Source: Thermobifida alba (lineage in GTDB: Bacteria > Actinomycetota > Actinomycetes > Streptosporangiales > Streptosporangiaceae). From it: 64,000 nt of DNA. Position numbers and translations under genes: made by a program. The stretch lies in the NCBI RefSeq assembly GCF_023208015.1, contig NZ_CP051627.1, positions 558,001 to 622,000 of the forward strand. The letters run 5' to 3'. Below the pieces are notes generated by a model. It was not told the origin of the DNA and made no database searches. It worked only from the letters and a program-made list of their open reading frames with translations. Below are positions 27,251 to 37,851 of the stretch, piece after piece (within the stretch, counting starts at the first letter, position 1; every line of letters starts with the position of its first letter).

Positions 27251-28399
27251 TTGGATGAGTACGTGAAGCTGCACAACGCCGATCCCGCCGGGAACCGCAC
27301 GTCGGGACGCCGGACCGCGACAGAGCACCACCCGGACGGCCACGACCACCCCGCCGAGACCGAGCAGCGCTCCTCCCGGGCCCGCCACAAGCCCCGCGGA
27401 GGCCGCCGCTCCACCGGACGGATCAGACAGGACACGGCCCAGCGGGGCCGCAGGAGCGCGCAGCAGACCGCCGACCGGGGCGGCGCCCCGGAACGGGCCG
27501 GGAGGTCCTCCGACGGCTCCCGCCGCGCCACCCGCGTCCGCAAACCCCGGACCGTCGACCGCGTCTCCCGGTTCTCCGCGTCGGCGCTGCGCAAGGTCAC
27601 GGTGCTGGGCGACCGCCCCGAACAGGTCGTCTACACCCTCGCCGAGCAGAGCCGGCAGAAACACGGCACCTACGTGCTGATCACACTGCTGGTCATGGCG
27701 GTCATCTCGCTGCTCGCACTGCTGGCCGCACTCGTCTTCCAGGTGCTCAACCCGCAGGCGGCCACCAACCGGGTGCCCGCGCCCATCGTCGAGCCGCCCC
27801 CCGGACACAGCACCCTGCGCCCGGAACTGTTCCACGCCCAGGACCAGCAGGACATCTTCGACCCCATCGCGGAGCGCGCCGCCGACGCCGAACCCCTCAC
27901 CGAGGAGGAGATCTTCGGCTCGGTCGAGGAGCTGTCGCTGGGCGGCATGGACCTGACCCTGCGCGACTCCGAGGTCACCGACACCTGCACCGCGCTGGTG
28001 TGGGGCGAGGAGCTCGCCCAGACCCTGTCCACCGGCGCGTGCACCTCCGCGGCCCGCGGCGTCTACCAGGACGGCAACGGCGAGTACGTGGCGCAGTTCA
28101 CCCTGTTCGACCTGGCCGACGCCGAGGCCGCGAGCGCCACCCTGCGCAGCCTCGACTCCCCGCAGAGCCCCGGCTTCGTCCTGCCCATGCTGGAGGACGT
28201 CGAAGGACTGCACACCGGCTACAGCCAGGCCACCGCCCAGGCCATGGGCCACTACGTCGCGGTGTTCTGGGTCGCCCGGGCCGACGGCGCCGAACCCTCC
28301 GGCGACGACTCCATGGCCACCCTCAACGTGGCCGCGATGGACGCCGCCCTCGTCGTCTACGAGCAGGTCCGCGACGCCAAGGAGGGGGAGAAGGACTGA
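27251..28399 (+). CDS. Single-pass membrane protein with conserved extracellular domain (paralogue 1)
   Basis: 382 residues. Residues 1-135 are a basic, Arg/His-rich cytoplasmic region; a membrane helix spans about 141-163 (YVLITLLVMAVISLLALLAALVF); an extracellular domain follows. The latter has LTLRDSEVTDTCTALVWG, ACTSAARGVY and GYSQATAQAMGHYVAVFWV, all matched in the next gene (28479), so the two are tandem paralogues with two shared cysteines. No known family was recognised. The start is uncertain: TTG 27251 opens the frame, and GTG 27263 is an alternative. Confidence 0.75.
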   Translation: MDEYVKLHNADPAGNRTSGRRTATEHHPDGHDHPAETEQRSSRARHKPRGGRRSTGRIRQDTAQRGRRSAQQTADRGGAPERAGRSSDGSRRATRVRKPRTVDRVSRFSASALRKVTVLGDRPEQVVYTLAEQSRQKHGTYVLITLLVMAVISLLALLAALVFQVLNPQAATNRVPAPIVEPPPGHSTLRPELFHAQDQQDIFDPIAERAADAEPLTEEEIFGSVEELSLGGMDLTLRDSEVTDTCTALVWGEELAQTLSTGACTSAARGVYQDGNGEYVAQFTLFDLADAEAASATLRSLDSPQSPGFVLPMLEDVEGLHTGYSQATAQAMGHYVAVFWVARADGAEPSGDDSMATLNVAAMDAALVVYEQVRDAKEGEKD

Positions 28400-28478
28400 C
28401 CTCCGGCGGGTCGCCGAAGAGTCCTCTATCCTTCCCTACAGCCCTCCCGAAACCATCCGCTCATCGAAGAGGTCACAG

Positions 28479-29462
28479 GTGTCATCTACCGAGTCGCCCG
28501 TGTCCGGCGCCCCCGGCCGACGCAGGAAACCCCCCGCGAGCACCCCCCAGGAGCGTTCCGGGCGGAGCCGGGGGACCCGACGCCGCAGAGGCGGGCGACG
28601 CGCCACCAGACGCTTCCCCCTGGTGCCGGTCCTCGTCGGTGTGCTGGTCGTCGCGGTGATCGCGCTGGCCGTGGTCGTGGTCATGAGGTTCACCGGCCCC
28701 GGCACCCCGGAGACCGTCCAGGCCATGCCCTCCCGCTACCAGGTCTACGAGGCGGGACAGGCCAACGAACTCCTCGCCGACCGCGACGACGACCCGCGCC
28801 CCTTCACCGAGCACGACTTCTTCTCCGAGGGCGACACCGACATCAGCTCCCGGGAGCTGACCTTCGCCCTCCAGGCCCAGGACATCAGCGAGAACTGCAC
28901 CGAGGCGGTGTGGGGCCCCAGAGCCCTGGCCGCGGTGGAGAGCGCCGACTGCTCGCAGGTGGTGCGCGCCGGCTACGTCTCCGACGAGCACATCGGCGTG
29001 GCCGCGGTCTTCAAGCTCCGCGACGTCGAGGCCGCACGGACCCTCGCCGAGGGACTGGCCCCCGCCGAGGAGGACGCGGCCGAGAAGGCTGAGGGCGGCT
29101 TCCTGGTCCCGCCCACCTCGCAGGAGCCCTTCAACCTCCTCGGCTCCGGCTACAGCTCGGCCGAGGCCACCGTCAACGGCCACTACCTGGTCGTGCTGTG
29201 GGTGCAGTCCAAGGACTCCGCCTCCGCCGAGGAGATCGAGGTCCTGCAGCAGCCGCTGGTCACGCTGAGCCGCTTCGACATGCCGATCTACCAGCGGATC
29301 AACGAACGCAAGAACTTCCTGGAGGCCCACGGCGAGGACACCGGCGCCGAGGACGCCGGCGCCGAAGACACCGGGACGGGGGAGACCGGGGCCGGGGACG
29401 CCGGGACGGGGGAGACCGGAACGGGCGTCGAAGGCACGGAACTCCCGCAGGGAACCGGGTGA
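28479..29462 (+). CDS. Single-pass membrane protein with conserved extracellular domain (paralogue 2)
   Basis: 327 residues: a short basic cytoplasmic part, a membrane helix near 48-70 (LVPVLVGVLVVAVIALAVVVVM), and an extracellular domain matching the upstream gene (LTFALQAQDISENCTEAVWG, DCSQVVRAGYV, GYSSAEATVNGHYLVVLWV). Its C-terminus is a 35-residue repeat of acidic/Gly/Thr units (GEDTGAEDAGAEDTGTGETG...), encoded by near-perfect DNA repeats. The GTG at 28479 has GAAGAGG upstream. The paired genes probably encode a membrane complex or sensor; the function is unknown. Confidence 0.78.
   Translation: MSSTESPVSGAPGRRRKPPASTPQERSGRSRGTRRRRGGRRATRRFPLVPVLVGVLVVAVIALAVVVVMRFTGPGTPETVQAMPSRYQVYEAGQANELLADRDDDPRPFTEHDFFSEGDTDISSRELTFALQAQDISENCTEAVWGPRALAAVESADCSQVVRAGYVSDEHIGVAAVFKLRDVEAARTLAEGLAPAEEDAAEKAEGGFLVPPTSQEPFNLLGSGYSSAEATVNGHYLVVLWVQSKDSASAEEIEVLQQPLVTLSRFDMPIYQRINERKNFLEAHGEDTGAEDAGAEDTGTGETGAGDAGTGETGTGVEGTELPQGTG
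29334..29445 (+). repeat. Short tandem repeats encoding an acidic Gly-Thr tail
   Basis: Degenerate repeats of a 12-15 base unit encode (E/D)(D/T)(A/T)G(A/T). A CCGGGACGGGGGAGACCGG block appears twice almost exactly, at about 29373 and 29400. It is in frame at the end of the second paralogue and likely varies in copy number. Confidence 0.6.
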
Positions 29463-29472
29463 CCCCGGCCCC

Positions 29473-31161
29473 ATGAGCGACGACACCGCCGCACCGCACG
29501 CCCTGCTCGCCGGGCAGGGCGTGCACGCCGTCCGCGGCCACCTCGTCCTGGGCGCCCTCGCCGACGGACGGTGGTGGACCACCCGCGACCTCGTGCGCGC
29601 CACCGCCGTGGCCCACCGGGTGGTCGCCGAAACCCTCGCCGCGGTCGAGGCCGAACTGGACCGCGACGGCGACCGCGTCCGCCTGCGCGACCCCGCCCGC
29701 TACGCGTCCCTCGCCGCCCGCCCCGGCCTCGCCGACCCGGTCGGCCACCTGGTCGACGCCCACCCCGAGGCCGAGGCCGAACTCCGCCGGCTCGTCGCCG
29801 AGGCGCCCGCGCCCCGAGCGGACCTGGACCACGTGTCCGCCACTGCCCGCACCGCGCTGCGCCGCGCCCTGTTCCTCACCACCCGCTTCACCACCCACCG
29901 CGCCCGCCTGCTGTGTGTCGGCGACCACGACCTCACCTCCCTGGCCCTGACCCTGGTGGACCCCGACGCCGAGGCGACCGTGGTGGACATCGACGAGCGC
30001 ATGCTCGACTACATCGACACCGCCGCGGCCCGGCTCGGCCGGAAGGTCCGCTGCTACTTCGCCGACCTGCGGTTCGGCCTGCCCCCGGCGGTACGCGGCA
30101 GCGCCGACCTGGTCTTCACCGACCCGCCCTACACCCCCGAGGGCGTGGAACTGTTCGTCCGCCGCGGCCTGGAGGGCAGCGCCGACCCCCGGACCACGCG
30201 CGTGCTCCTCGCCTACGGCGCCAGCGAGACCACCCCGGCCCTCGCCGCCCGCGTCCAGCGGCGCCTCACCCGCCTCCACCTCGCCATCGAGGCCCTCTGG
30301 CCGGACTTCAACCGCTACCTGGGAGCCGAAGCCATCGGCGCGGCCAGCGACCTGTACGTCCTGCGCGCCACCGCCCGCACCCCCCTGGGCCGCGCGGAGG
30401 AGACGACCGCGCGCATCTACAGCCAGGGAGCCCACGCACGCGAGTCCGCCGCGACCCTCACCGCCGAGACCGCCCGGCGGGTCTGGGCCGACACACCCCC
30501 CGAGGCCTGTGTCGGCGACTGGCCGGGCACACTCCCCGCGGAGGTGCGCCGCGTCCCCCTGGACACCTGGCTGTCCACACCGGCCCCCGCCCGCAGCGCC
30601 GCCGTGAACCTCACCGGCGGAGCCGAAGCGCTCACCGAACGTGTGATCCTCGCCTCACCAGCCAGTGATCTGCGCGTCGTGGTGGACTCCCACGCCCCCC
30701 AGGTCCGCGACGCCGCCGGACAGGAGGCGCTGCGCCGCGTCGTCGGCTCCCGCCGCCCCCTGCGGTTCCTGCGCGGCCTCCCGGACGCGCGGCACACCGT
30801 CATCCAGGTGGGCGCGGCGGCCCGGCCCCCGGACGAAACCGCCGACCCCGCCGCCTGGCTCGCCCACCGCCTGCGGCACCGCGCCCACGGATCGGTGGCC
30901 TCCGTGCTGCGTGAGAGCCTCGTCCAGCTCGCGGCCCGCACCGGACGCCCCGTCAACAAGAAGTGGGCCCGCACCCACGTCGCCGCGGCACTGCCGTGGC
31001 TGGCCGGACACACCCTGCTGGACCTGCCGCTGCACCGCTTCGCCGCACTCGACGACGCACTGCGCCGGCTCGCCGCGGCACTGCCGCCGCCCACCGGGGA
31101 CACCGGCCCCGGAGCACACCAACCGGGGCCGCCCCGCAGCCACCGGCCCCCCGGCAGGTAA
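29473..31161 (+). CDS. BpsA-like aminopropyltransferase (branched-chain polyamine synthase family) with C-terminal extension
   Basis: 562 residues. The N-terminus has a winged helix (WWTTRDLVRATAVAHRVVAETLAAVE). A class I AdoMet-fold domain follows with LLCVGDHDLTSLALTL (G-D-x-D-L in place of motif I), ATVVDIDERMLDYI and the catalytic-type DLVFTDPPYTPEGVELF. These are the marks of the DUF43/BpsA family, which adds aminopropyl groups to make branched polyamines in thermophiles. Residues after about 330 form an extra domain of 200 residues that I do not recognise. The reaction is inferred; an RNA/DNA methyltransferase is the alternative because of DPPYT. It starts ten bases after the preceding gene. 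Confidence 0.7.
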   Translation: MSDDTAAPHALLAGQGVHAVRGHLVLGALADGRWWTTRDLVRATAVAHRVVAETLAAVEAELDRDGDRVRLRDPARYASLAARPGLADPVGHLVDAHPEAEAELRRLVAEAPAPRADLDHVSATARTALRRALFLTTRFTTHRARLLCVGDHDLTSLALTLVDPDAEATVVDIDERMLDYIDTAAARLGRKVRCYFADLRFGLPPAVRGSADLVFTDPPYTPEGVELFVRRGLEGSADPRTTRVLLAYGASETTPALAARVQRRLTRLHLAIEALWPDFNRYLGAEAIGAASDLYVLRATARTPLGRAEETTARIYSQGAHARESAATLTAETARRVWADTPPEACVGDWPGTLPAEVRRVPLDTWLSTPAPARSAAVNLTGGAEALTERVILASPASDLRVVVDSHAPQVRDAAGQEALRRVVGSRRPLRFLRGLPDARHTVIQVGAAARPPDETADPAAWLAHRLRHRAHGSVASVLRESLVQLAARTGRPVNKKWARTHVAAALPWLAGHTLLDLPLHRFAALDDALRRLAAALPPPTGDTGPGAHQPGPPRSHRPPGR

Positions 31162-31535
31162 GCTTGCCCCGCTCGTCGGCGAACCTCTCCCCGCGAGGTT
31201 TCACCACACCGTCCGCGGGATACGTAACCGCACGCCGCACCACCCCGTGCGGCACCGCGGCCACCGCCACCGCGGGCGGGAAAAGCCCGCCTCGGCGGGG
31301 CGTGGTCTAGACCACGAGTTACAGTGAAGACCGGACCACCGAACCGGGTGGGCCACCGGCGGGTGGCACACTGTCCAGGCGAGTACCGACGGTCACGATG
31401 GCGTGTCCCGCGGACCGATCGACCAGATCCGCGTACACCAGGTGCGGGCAGTGCGGCACACGCCGGACGCAGCAGGGCCAACGTCGTCCCTCTGCGCTTT
31501 TGCACGAAGCACAGAGAAGACGACAGGAGGGGCCG
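31162..31535 (+). promoter_or_regulatory. gltB upstream region with a perfect palindrome
   Basis: 374 bases without a gene. The 16-base palindrome CGTGGTCTAGACCACG occupies 31301-31316, immediately before TACAGT (31320-31325), a candidate -10; a repressor or activator bound there would control gltBD. Another hairpin (GCGGGC...GCCCGC) lies near 31273-31290. The predicted leader of about 200 bases shows no recognisable riboswitch. Confidence 0.5.
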
Positions 31536-34500
31536 ATGCCCGCTGGCCGACCACGGCGTCCGACGACCCGACCGAACACCACGACCACCCGGGGCCTGTA
31601 CGACAGCTCCTACGAACACGACTCCTGCGGTGTCGGCTTCGTCGCCGACCTCTCCGGACGCCGCAGCCACACCATCGTCGAGAAGGCGCTGACCGTCCTG
31701 CGCAACCTCGACCACCGCGGCGCCTCCGGCGCCGACCCCGACGACGGCGACGGTGTGGGGATCCTCACCCAGATCCCCCACGAGCTCTACCGCGAGACCT
31801 GCGGCTTCGCGCTTCCCGAGGCGGGCGCCTACGCCGTGGGCACCGCGTTCCTGCCGACCGGGGAGGCCGAGCGCGCCGCGGCCGTCGCCGCCGTCAACCG
31901 CATCGCCGAGGAGGAGGACCTCACCGTCCTCGGCTGGCGCGACCTGCCCGTCGACCCCCGCCACTGCGGCCCGGTCGCCCGGCAGACCATGCCGTTCTTC
32001 GGCCAGCTGTTCCTCACCGGCCGCCCCGGCACCCCCACCGAGGGGCTCACCGGGATCGACCTGGAACGCCACGCCTACTGCCTGCGCAAGCGCGCCGAAC
32101 ACGAGACCGGCGTCTACTTCGCCAGCCTGTCCCCGCGCACCATCACCTACAAGGGCATGCTGACCACACCGCAGCTGGAGCCCTTCTTCCCCGACCTGTC
32201 CGACCACCGCTACGCCTCCGGCCTGGCGCTGGTGCACTCGCGCTTCTCCACCAACACCTTCCCGTCGTGGCCCCTGGCGCACCCCTTCCGCTACATCGCC
32301 CACAACGGCGAGATCAACACCGTCAAGGGCAACCGCAACTGGATGCGCGCCCGCGAAGCCACCCTCGCCAGCGACCTCATCCCCGGCGACCTGTCCCGGA
32401 TCTTCCCCGTCGTCGACGCCTCCGACTCCGACACCGCGTCCTTCGACGCCGCACTGGAACTGCTGCACCTGGGCGGACGCCCACTGCCGCACGCGGTGCT
32501 CATGATGATCCCCGAGCCGTGGGAGAACCACACCGAGATGGACCCGGCGGTGCGGGCCTTCTACGAGTTCCACTCCATGCTCATGGAACCCTGGGACGGC
32601 CCCGCCTCCGTCACCTTCACCGACGGCACCCTCATCGGCGCGGTCCTGGACCGCAACGGACTGCGCCCCGGCCGCTACTGGGTCACCGACGACGGACTCG
32701 TCGTCATGGCCAGCGAGGTCGGCGTCCTCGACATCGCCCCCGAACGCGTCGTCCGCAAGGGCCGCCTGCAACCCGGCCGCATCTTCGTCGTCGACACCGC
32801 CCGGGGACGCATCCTCGAAGACGAGGAGGTCAAGGCCGAACTCGCCGCCGAACACCCCTACGCCGAATGGCTCGCCGACAACGTCGTCCGCCTGGCGGAC
32901 CTGCCCGCGGCCGAACCCGCCCCCGTCGACGACATCGCCCACCACCAGCGGGTCTTCGGCTACACCGAAGAAGAGCTGCGCCTCCTGCTCACCCCCATGG
33001 CCCGCACCGGAGCCGAAGCCGTCGGCTCCATGGGCACCGACACCCCCGTCGCGGTGCTGTCCCAGCCGAGATCTGCGCCGAGGTGTCGCGGGCCATCGCC
33101 GACGGCGCGCACATCGTCGTCCTCAGCGACCGCGGAGCCGACGCCGACCGCGCCCCCATCCCGTCGCTGCTGCTCACCGGCGCCGTCCACCACCACCTGG
33201 TGCGGGAGAAGACCCGCACCGAGGTCGGCCTCGTCGTCGAGGCCGGAGACGTCCGCGAATGCCACCACGTCGCCCTGCTGCTGGGCTACGGCGCCTCCGC
33301 GGTCGCCCCCTACCTGGCCCTGGCCACCGTCCGCGACCTCGCCGAACGCGGCGTCATCAGCGGTATCGACCCCGACACCGCCGCCCGCAACACCGTCCGG
33401 GCGTTCGGCAAGGGCGTCCTGAAGATCATGTCCAAGATGGGCGTCTCCACGGTCAGCTCCTACACCGGCGCGCAGATCTTCGAAGCCCTCGGCCTCGGCC
33501 AGGAGGTCATCGACCGCGCCTTCACCGGCACCACCTCCCGCCTGGGCGGCGTCGGCTTCGACGTCCTCGCCGAAGAGGTGCGCCGCCGCCACGCCGCCGC
33601 CCACGCGCCCAACCCCGCCGACCACCGCCGCCTGCCCGTCGGCGGCGAGTACCAGTGGCGCCGCGAGGGCGAACCCCACCTGTTCAACCCCGAAACGGTC
33701 TTCAAACTCCAGCACTCCACCCGGACCCGGCGCTACGAGATCTTCAAGGAGTACACCTCCAGGGTCGACCGGCAGGCCGAGGACCTCATGACCCTGCGCG
33801 GCCTGTTCACGTTCCGGGAAGGCGTGCGCGAACCCGTGCCGATCGAAGAGGTCGAACCGGTCTCGTCGATCGTCCGGCGCTTCTCCACCGGAGCCATGTC
33901 CTACGGCTCCATCTCGGCGGAGGCCCACGAGACCCTCGCCATCGCCATGAACCGGCTCGGCGGCAAGTCCAACACCGGCGAGGGCGGCGAGGACCCCCGC
34001 CGCTTCACCCCCGACCCCGACGGGGACCTGCGCCGCAGCGCCATCAAGCAGGTCGCCTCCGGCCGCTTCGGCGTCACCTCCCTGTACCTGACCAACGCCG
34101 ACGACATCCAGATCAAGATGGCCCAGGGAGCCAAGCCCGGCGAGGGCGGCCAACTCCCCGGCCACAAGGTCTACCCGTGGGTCGCCGACACCCGGCACTC
34201 CACGCCCGGCGTCGGCCTGATCTCCCCGCCGCCCCACCACGACATCTACTCCATCGAGGACCTCGCCCAGCTCATCCACGACCTGAAGAACGCCAACCCG
34301 GCGGCGCGCATCCACGTCAAACTGGTCTCCGAAGCCGGAGTGGGCACCGTGGCCGCGGGCGTGGCCAAGGCCCACGCCGACGTGGTCCTCATCTCCGGAC
34401 ACGACGGCGGAACCGGAGCCTCCCCGCTCACCTCCATCAAGCACGCGGGCACCCCCTGGGAGCTCGGCCTGGCCGAGACCCAGCAGACCCTGCTGCGCAA

Positions 34501-35788
34501 CGGACTGCGCGACCGCATCGTCGTGCAGGTCGACGGCCAGCTCAAAACCGGCCGCGACGTCGTCGTCGCCGCCCTCCTGGGCGCCGAGGAGTTCGGCTTC
34601 GCGACCGCACCGCTCGTGGTGTCCGGCTGCGTCATGATGCGCGTGTGCCACCTGGACACCTGCCCGGTGGGCGTGGCCACCCAGAACCCCGAACTGCGCA
34701 AGCGCTTCCGCGGCAAGCCCGAGTTCGTCGTGAACTTCTTCGAGTTCATCGCCGAGGAGGTCCGCGAGCACCTGGCCGCCCTCGGCTTCCGCAGCCTCGA
34801 CGAGGCCGTCGGCGCCGTCGAGATGCTCGACACCCGCGACGCCGTCGACCACTGGAAGGCCTCCGGACTCGACCTGACCCCGATCCTGCACCGGGAGCAG
34901 CCCTGGGCGGGCGACCACCGTCGCCGGGTCCGCGCCCAGGACCACGGCCTGGACAAGGCCCTCGACCACACCCTCATCCAGCTGTCGGAGGGAGCCCTGG
35001 AGTACGGCACCCCCCTCAAGCTGGACCTGCCGGTCCGCAACGTCAACCGCACCGTCGGCACCATGCTCGGCCACGAGGTCACCAAGCGCTACGGCGCCGC
35101 GGGCCTGCCCGACGACACCATCGACATCACCTTCACCGGCTCGGCCGGACAGTCCTTCGGCGCGTTCGTGCCCCGCGGCGTCACCCTGCGCCTCATCGGC
35201 GACGCCAACGACTACGTCGGCAAGGGCCTGTCCGGCGGCCGCATCACCGTCCGCCCCGCCGACGGCGCCCGCTTCACCGCCGAGGACAACGTCATCGCCG
35301 GCAACGTCATCGCCTACGGCGCCACCTCCGGCGAACTGTTCCTCCGCGGCGTCGTCGGCGAACGGTTCTGCGTGCGCAACTCCGGAGCCCTGGCCGTCGT
35401 CGAGGGCGTCGGCGACCACGGCTGCGAGTACATGACCGGCGGACGCGCCGTCATCCTGGGACGCACCGGACGCAACTTCGCGGCCGGCATGTCCGGCGGC
35501 ATCGCCTACGTCCTCGACCTGGACCACCGGCGCGTCAACACCGAGATGGTCGACATCGACCCGCTCGACGACACCGACCGCGCCTTCCTGGAGGACGTGC
35601 TGACCCGCCACCACGCCGAGACCGGCTCCACCGTCGCCCAGCGGCTCCTCGCCGACTTCGACACCGCCGTCGAACGCTTCGCCAAGATCATGCCGCGCGA
35701 CTACAAGCGCGTCCTCAACGCCCGAGCCGAAGCCGAACGCGACGGACGGGACGTGGCCGAGGCCGTCATGGCCGCTGCCCAGTCCTGA
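31536..35788 (+). pseudogene. gltB: Glutamate synthase large subunit, interrupted by an internal deletion/frameshift
   Basis: Starts at ATG 31536 with AGGAGGGG. The N-terminal Ntn-type glutaminase is intact ([14 protein letters not shown], with the nucleophile Cys after a 30-residue propeptide; [10 protein letters not shown]). The frame holds to DTPVAVLS at residue 509 (33062). The next base belongs to another frame, which resumes with [24 protein letters not shown] and runs to 35788. Family members have about 100 further residues between these points, including a conserved FDYFTQLFAQVTNPP-type segment, all missing here. The FMN/3Fe-4S part ([13 protein letters not shown]) and beta-helix are intact. 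Either a true inactivating deletion or an assembly error. gltD follows. Confidence 0.88.
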
Positions 35789-35821
35789 CCACCGCACCCG
35801 AGAAAGGAGGGACGAACAGAC

Positions 35822-37279
35822 ATGGCCGACCCCAAGGGCTTCCTCAAGATCACCGACCGGGAGCTGCCCCGGCACCGCCCGGTGGACATCCGACTCCAGG
35901 ACTGGCGCGAGGTCCACGAGGACTTCGACCGCGGCACCCTCATCAGGCAGGCGTCGCGCTGCATGGACTGCGGCATCCCGTTCTGCCACAACGGCTGCCC
36001 CCTGGGCAACCTCATCCCCGAGTGGAACGACCTGGTCTACCGGCACGACTGGCGCGAGGCCGTCGAACGGCTGCACGCCACCAACAACTTCCCCGAGTTC
36101 ACCGGACGCCTGTGCCCCGCCCCGTGCGAGTCCGCCTGCGTCCTGGGCATCAACCAGCCCGCCGTCACCATCAAGAACGTCGAGGTCTCCATCATCGACC
36201 GGGCCTGGGAAGAAGGCTGGGTCCGCCCCCGGCCCCCCGCCCGGCGCACCGGAAAGCGGGTCGCCGTCGTCGGCTCCGGCCCCGCCGGACTGGCCGCCGC
36301 CCAACAACTCACCCGCGCCGGGCACACCGTGACCGTCTACGAGCGGGCCGACCGCATCGGCGGCCTGCTGCGCTACGGCATCCCCGAGTTCAAGATGGAG
36401 AAGCGGCACCTCGACCGGCGCCTCGCCCAGATGCGCGCCGAGGGCACCGAGTTCCGCACCGGCGTCGACGTCGGCGTGGACCTCAGCGTCGAACAGCTGC
36501 GCGCCGACACCGACGCGGTCGTCCTCGCGGGCGGCGCCACCGCCTGGCGCGACCTGCCCGTCCCGGGCCGCGACCTCAACGGCATCCACCAGGCCATGGA
36601 GTACCTGCCGCTGGCCAACCGGGTGCAGGAAGGCGACTTCGCCGCCCCGCCCGTCACCGCCGAGGGCAAGCACGTCGTCGTCATCGGCGGCGGCGACACC
36701 GGCGCCGACTGCGTCGGCACCGCACACCGCCAGGGCGCGGCCTCCGTCACCCAACTGGAGATCATGCCCAAGCCCCCGACCACGCGGCCCGACAGCCAGC
36801 CGTGGCCGACCATGCCCCTCCTCTACAAGGTCACCAGCGCCCACGAAGAGGGCGGCCAACGCCTGTACTCGGTCAACACCCTGGAGTTCCTCGGCGACGA
36901 CGAGGGCAACGTGCGCGCCCTCAGAATGGTCGACGTCAACCGCACCGACAGCGGGTTCGAACCGGTGCCCGGCACCGAACGGGAGATCCCCGCCCAGCTC
37001 GTCACCCTCGCCCTGGGCTTCCTCGGCCCGCAGCGGGAGGGCCTGCTGGAGCAGCTCGGCGTGGAACTCGACGGGCGCGGCAACGTCAGACGCGACGCCG
37101 GCTACGCCACCAGCGTCGAAGGGGTCTTCTGCGCCGGGGACATGGGCCGCGGCCAGTCCCTCATCGTGTGGGCCATCGCCGAAGGACGCAGCGCCGCCGC
37201 CGCGGTCGACGCCTACCTGACCGGCGACACCGGCCTGCCCACCGCGATCCCGCCGACCGCGCGACCGCTGACCGCCTGA
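35822..37279 (+). CDS. gltD: Glutamate synthase small subunit
   Basis: 485 residues. The N-terminal cysteines of the two [4Fe-4S] clusters ([17 protein letters not shown] and [12 protein letters not shown]) precede an FAD-binding GxGxxG ([17 protein letters not shown]) and an NADPH-binding GGGDTGADC. It oxidises NADPH and passes electrons to GltB. The ATG at 35822 has AAAGGAGGG upstream, 33 bases after the gltB stop. The intact gltD beside a broken gltB is notable. Confidence 0.97.
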   Translation: MADPKGFLKITDRELPRHRPVDIRLQDWREVHEDFDRGTLIRQASRCMDCGIPFCHNGCPLGNLIPEWNDLVYRHDWREAVERLHATNNFPEFTGRLCPAPCESACVLGINQPAVTIKNVEVSIIDRAWEEGWVRPRPPARRTGKRVAVVGSGPAGLAAAQQLTRAGHTVTVYERADRIGGLLRYGIPEFKMEKRHLDRRLAQMRAEGTEFRTGVDVGVDLSVEQLRADTDAVVLAGGATAWRDLPVPGRDLNGIHQAMEYLPLANRVQEGDFAAPPVTAEGKHVVVIGGGDTGADCVGTAHRQGAASVTQLEIMPKPPTTRPDSQPWPTMPLLYKVTSAHEEGGQRLYSVNTLEFLGDDEGNVRALRMVDVNRTDSGFEPVPGTEREIPAQLVTLALGFLGPQREGLLEQLGVELDGRGNVRRDAGYATSVEGVFCAGDMGRGQSLIVWAIAEGRSAAAAVDAYLTGDTGLPTAIPPTARPLTA

Positions 37280-37303
37280 CCCGCCCGGCGCACAGCGCCA
37301 CCC

Positions 37304-37333
37304 GGCCGGGGCCGCTGCCGAGCGGCCCCGGCC
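37304..37333 (+). terminator. Terminator after gltD
   Basis: A perfect 13-bp stem (37304-37316 with 37321-37333) with loop GCCG, 24 bases after the gltD stop. Confidence 0.75.
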
Positions 37334-37408
37334 CCGACACCGCGCCGACCACCGAACCCGGTCGGCCATCCGGCACTGCGCACGGCCGCAGCGGGTAGGT
37401 CCACCACC

Positions 37409-37837
37409 GTGGCCCACACACTCCTGGCGGAGGCCGCCATGGCGGTCCACTTCGCCTTCATCGCCTACGTCGTCTGCGGCGGCTTCCTCGCCTGGCGCTG
37501 GCCCAGGGCCGTCTGGCCGCACCTGGCGGCGGCCGCCTACGGCCTGGGCGTCACCGTCATCGGCTGGCCCTGTCCGCTCACCCGGCTGGAGAACCAGGCC
37601 CGCACCGCGGCCGGGCAGCGGGGCCTGGATGCCGGGGGCTTCATCTCGCACTACTTCACCGGTGTCGTCTACCCCGCCGAACACCTGCGCGAGATCCAAC
37701 TGGCCGCGGCCGCCACCGTCGCCCTCTCCTGGGCCGGAGCCGCACTCCTCGCCCACCGTCCCGGACCGCTCCGAGAACGCACCGGCCGCCCCCACGCCAC
37801 CGGTGAAAACCCCGATACCCCGGAGCGGACACGGTAG
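37409..37837 (+). CDS. DUF2784 membrane protein, copy 1
   Basis: 142 residues with membrane helices at about 7-27, 33-55 and 104-122. Family motifs are AVHFAFIAYVVCGGFLAWRWP and CPLTRLE...GGFISHYFTGVVYP. It starts at GTG 37409, seven bases after TAGGTC. It is a near-duplicate of the next gene: DNA identity is complete over more than 130 bases beginning GCCGCCAT, offset by 443 bases. The C-terminal 20 residues are unrelated to copy 2. The family's function is unknown. Confidence 0.85.
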   Translation: MAHTLLAEAAMAVHFAFIAYVVCGGFLAWRWPRAVWPHLAAAAYGLGVTVIGWPCPLTRLENQARTAAGQRGLDAGGFISHYFTGVVYPAEHLREIQLAAAATVALSWAGAALLAHRPGPLRERTGRPHATGENPDTPERTR

Positions 37838-37851
37838 GTAGCGTCCCGGAC

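Noticed and set aside
29334-29445. CRISPR-like array
   Set aside because: Repeats are short, in frame and without spacers; they encode a low-complexity tail.
31321-31535. Riboswitch (for example glutamine) in the gltB leader
   Set aside because: No recognisable conserved core; only simple hairpins are seen.
32960-37795. Very long minus-strand open frame (1611 codons) opposite gltB/gltD
   Set aside because: Antisense shadow of strongly biased GC-rich coding sequence; no family motifs or start signals.
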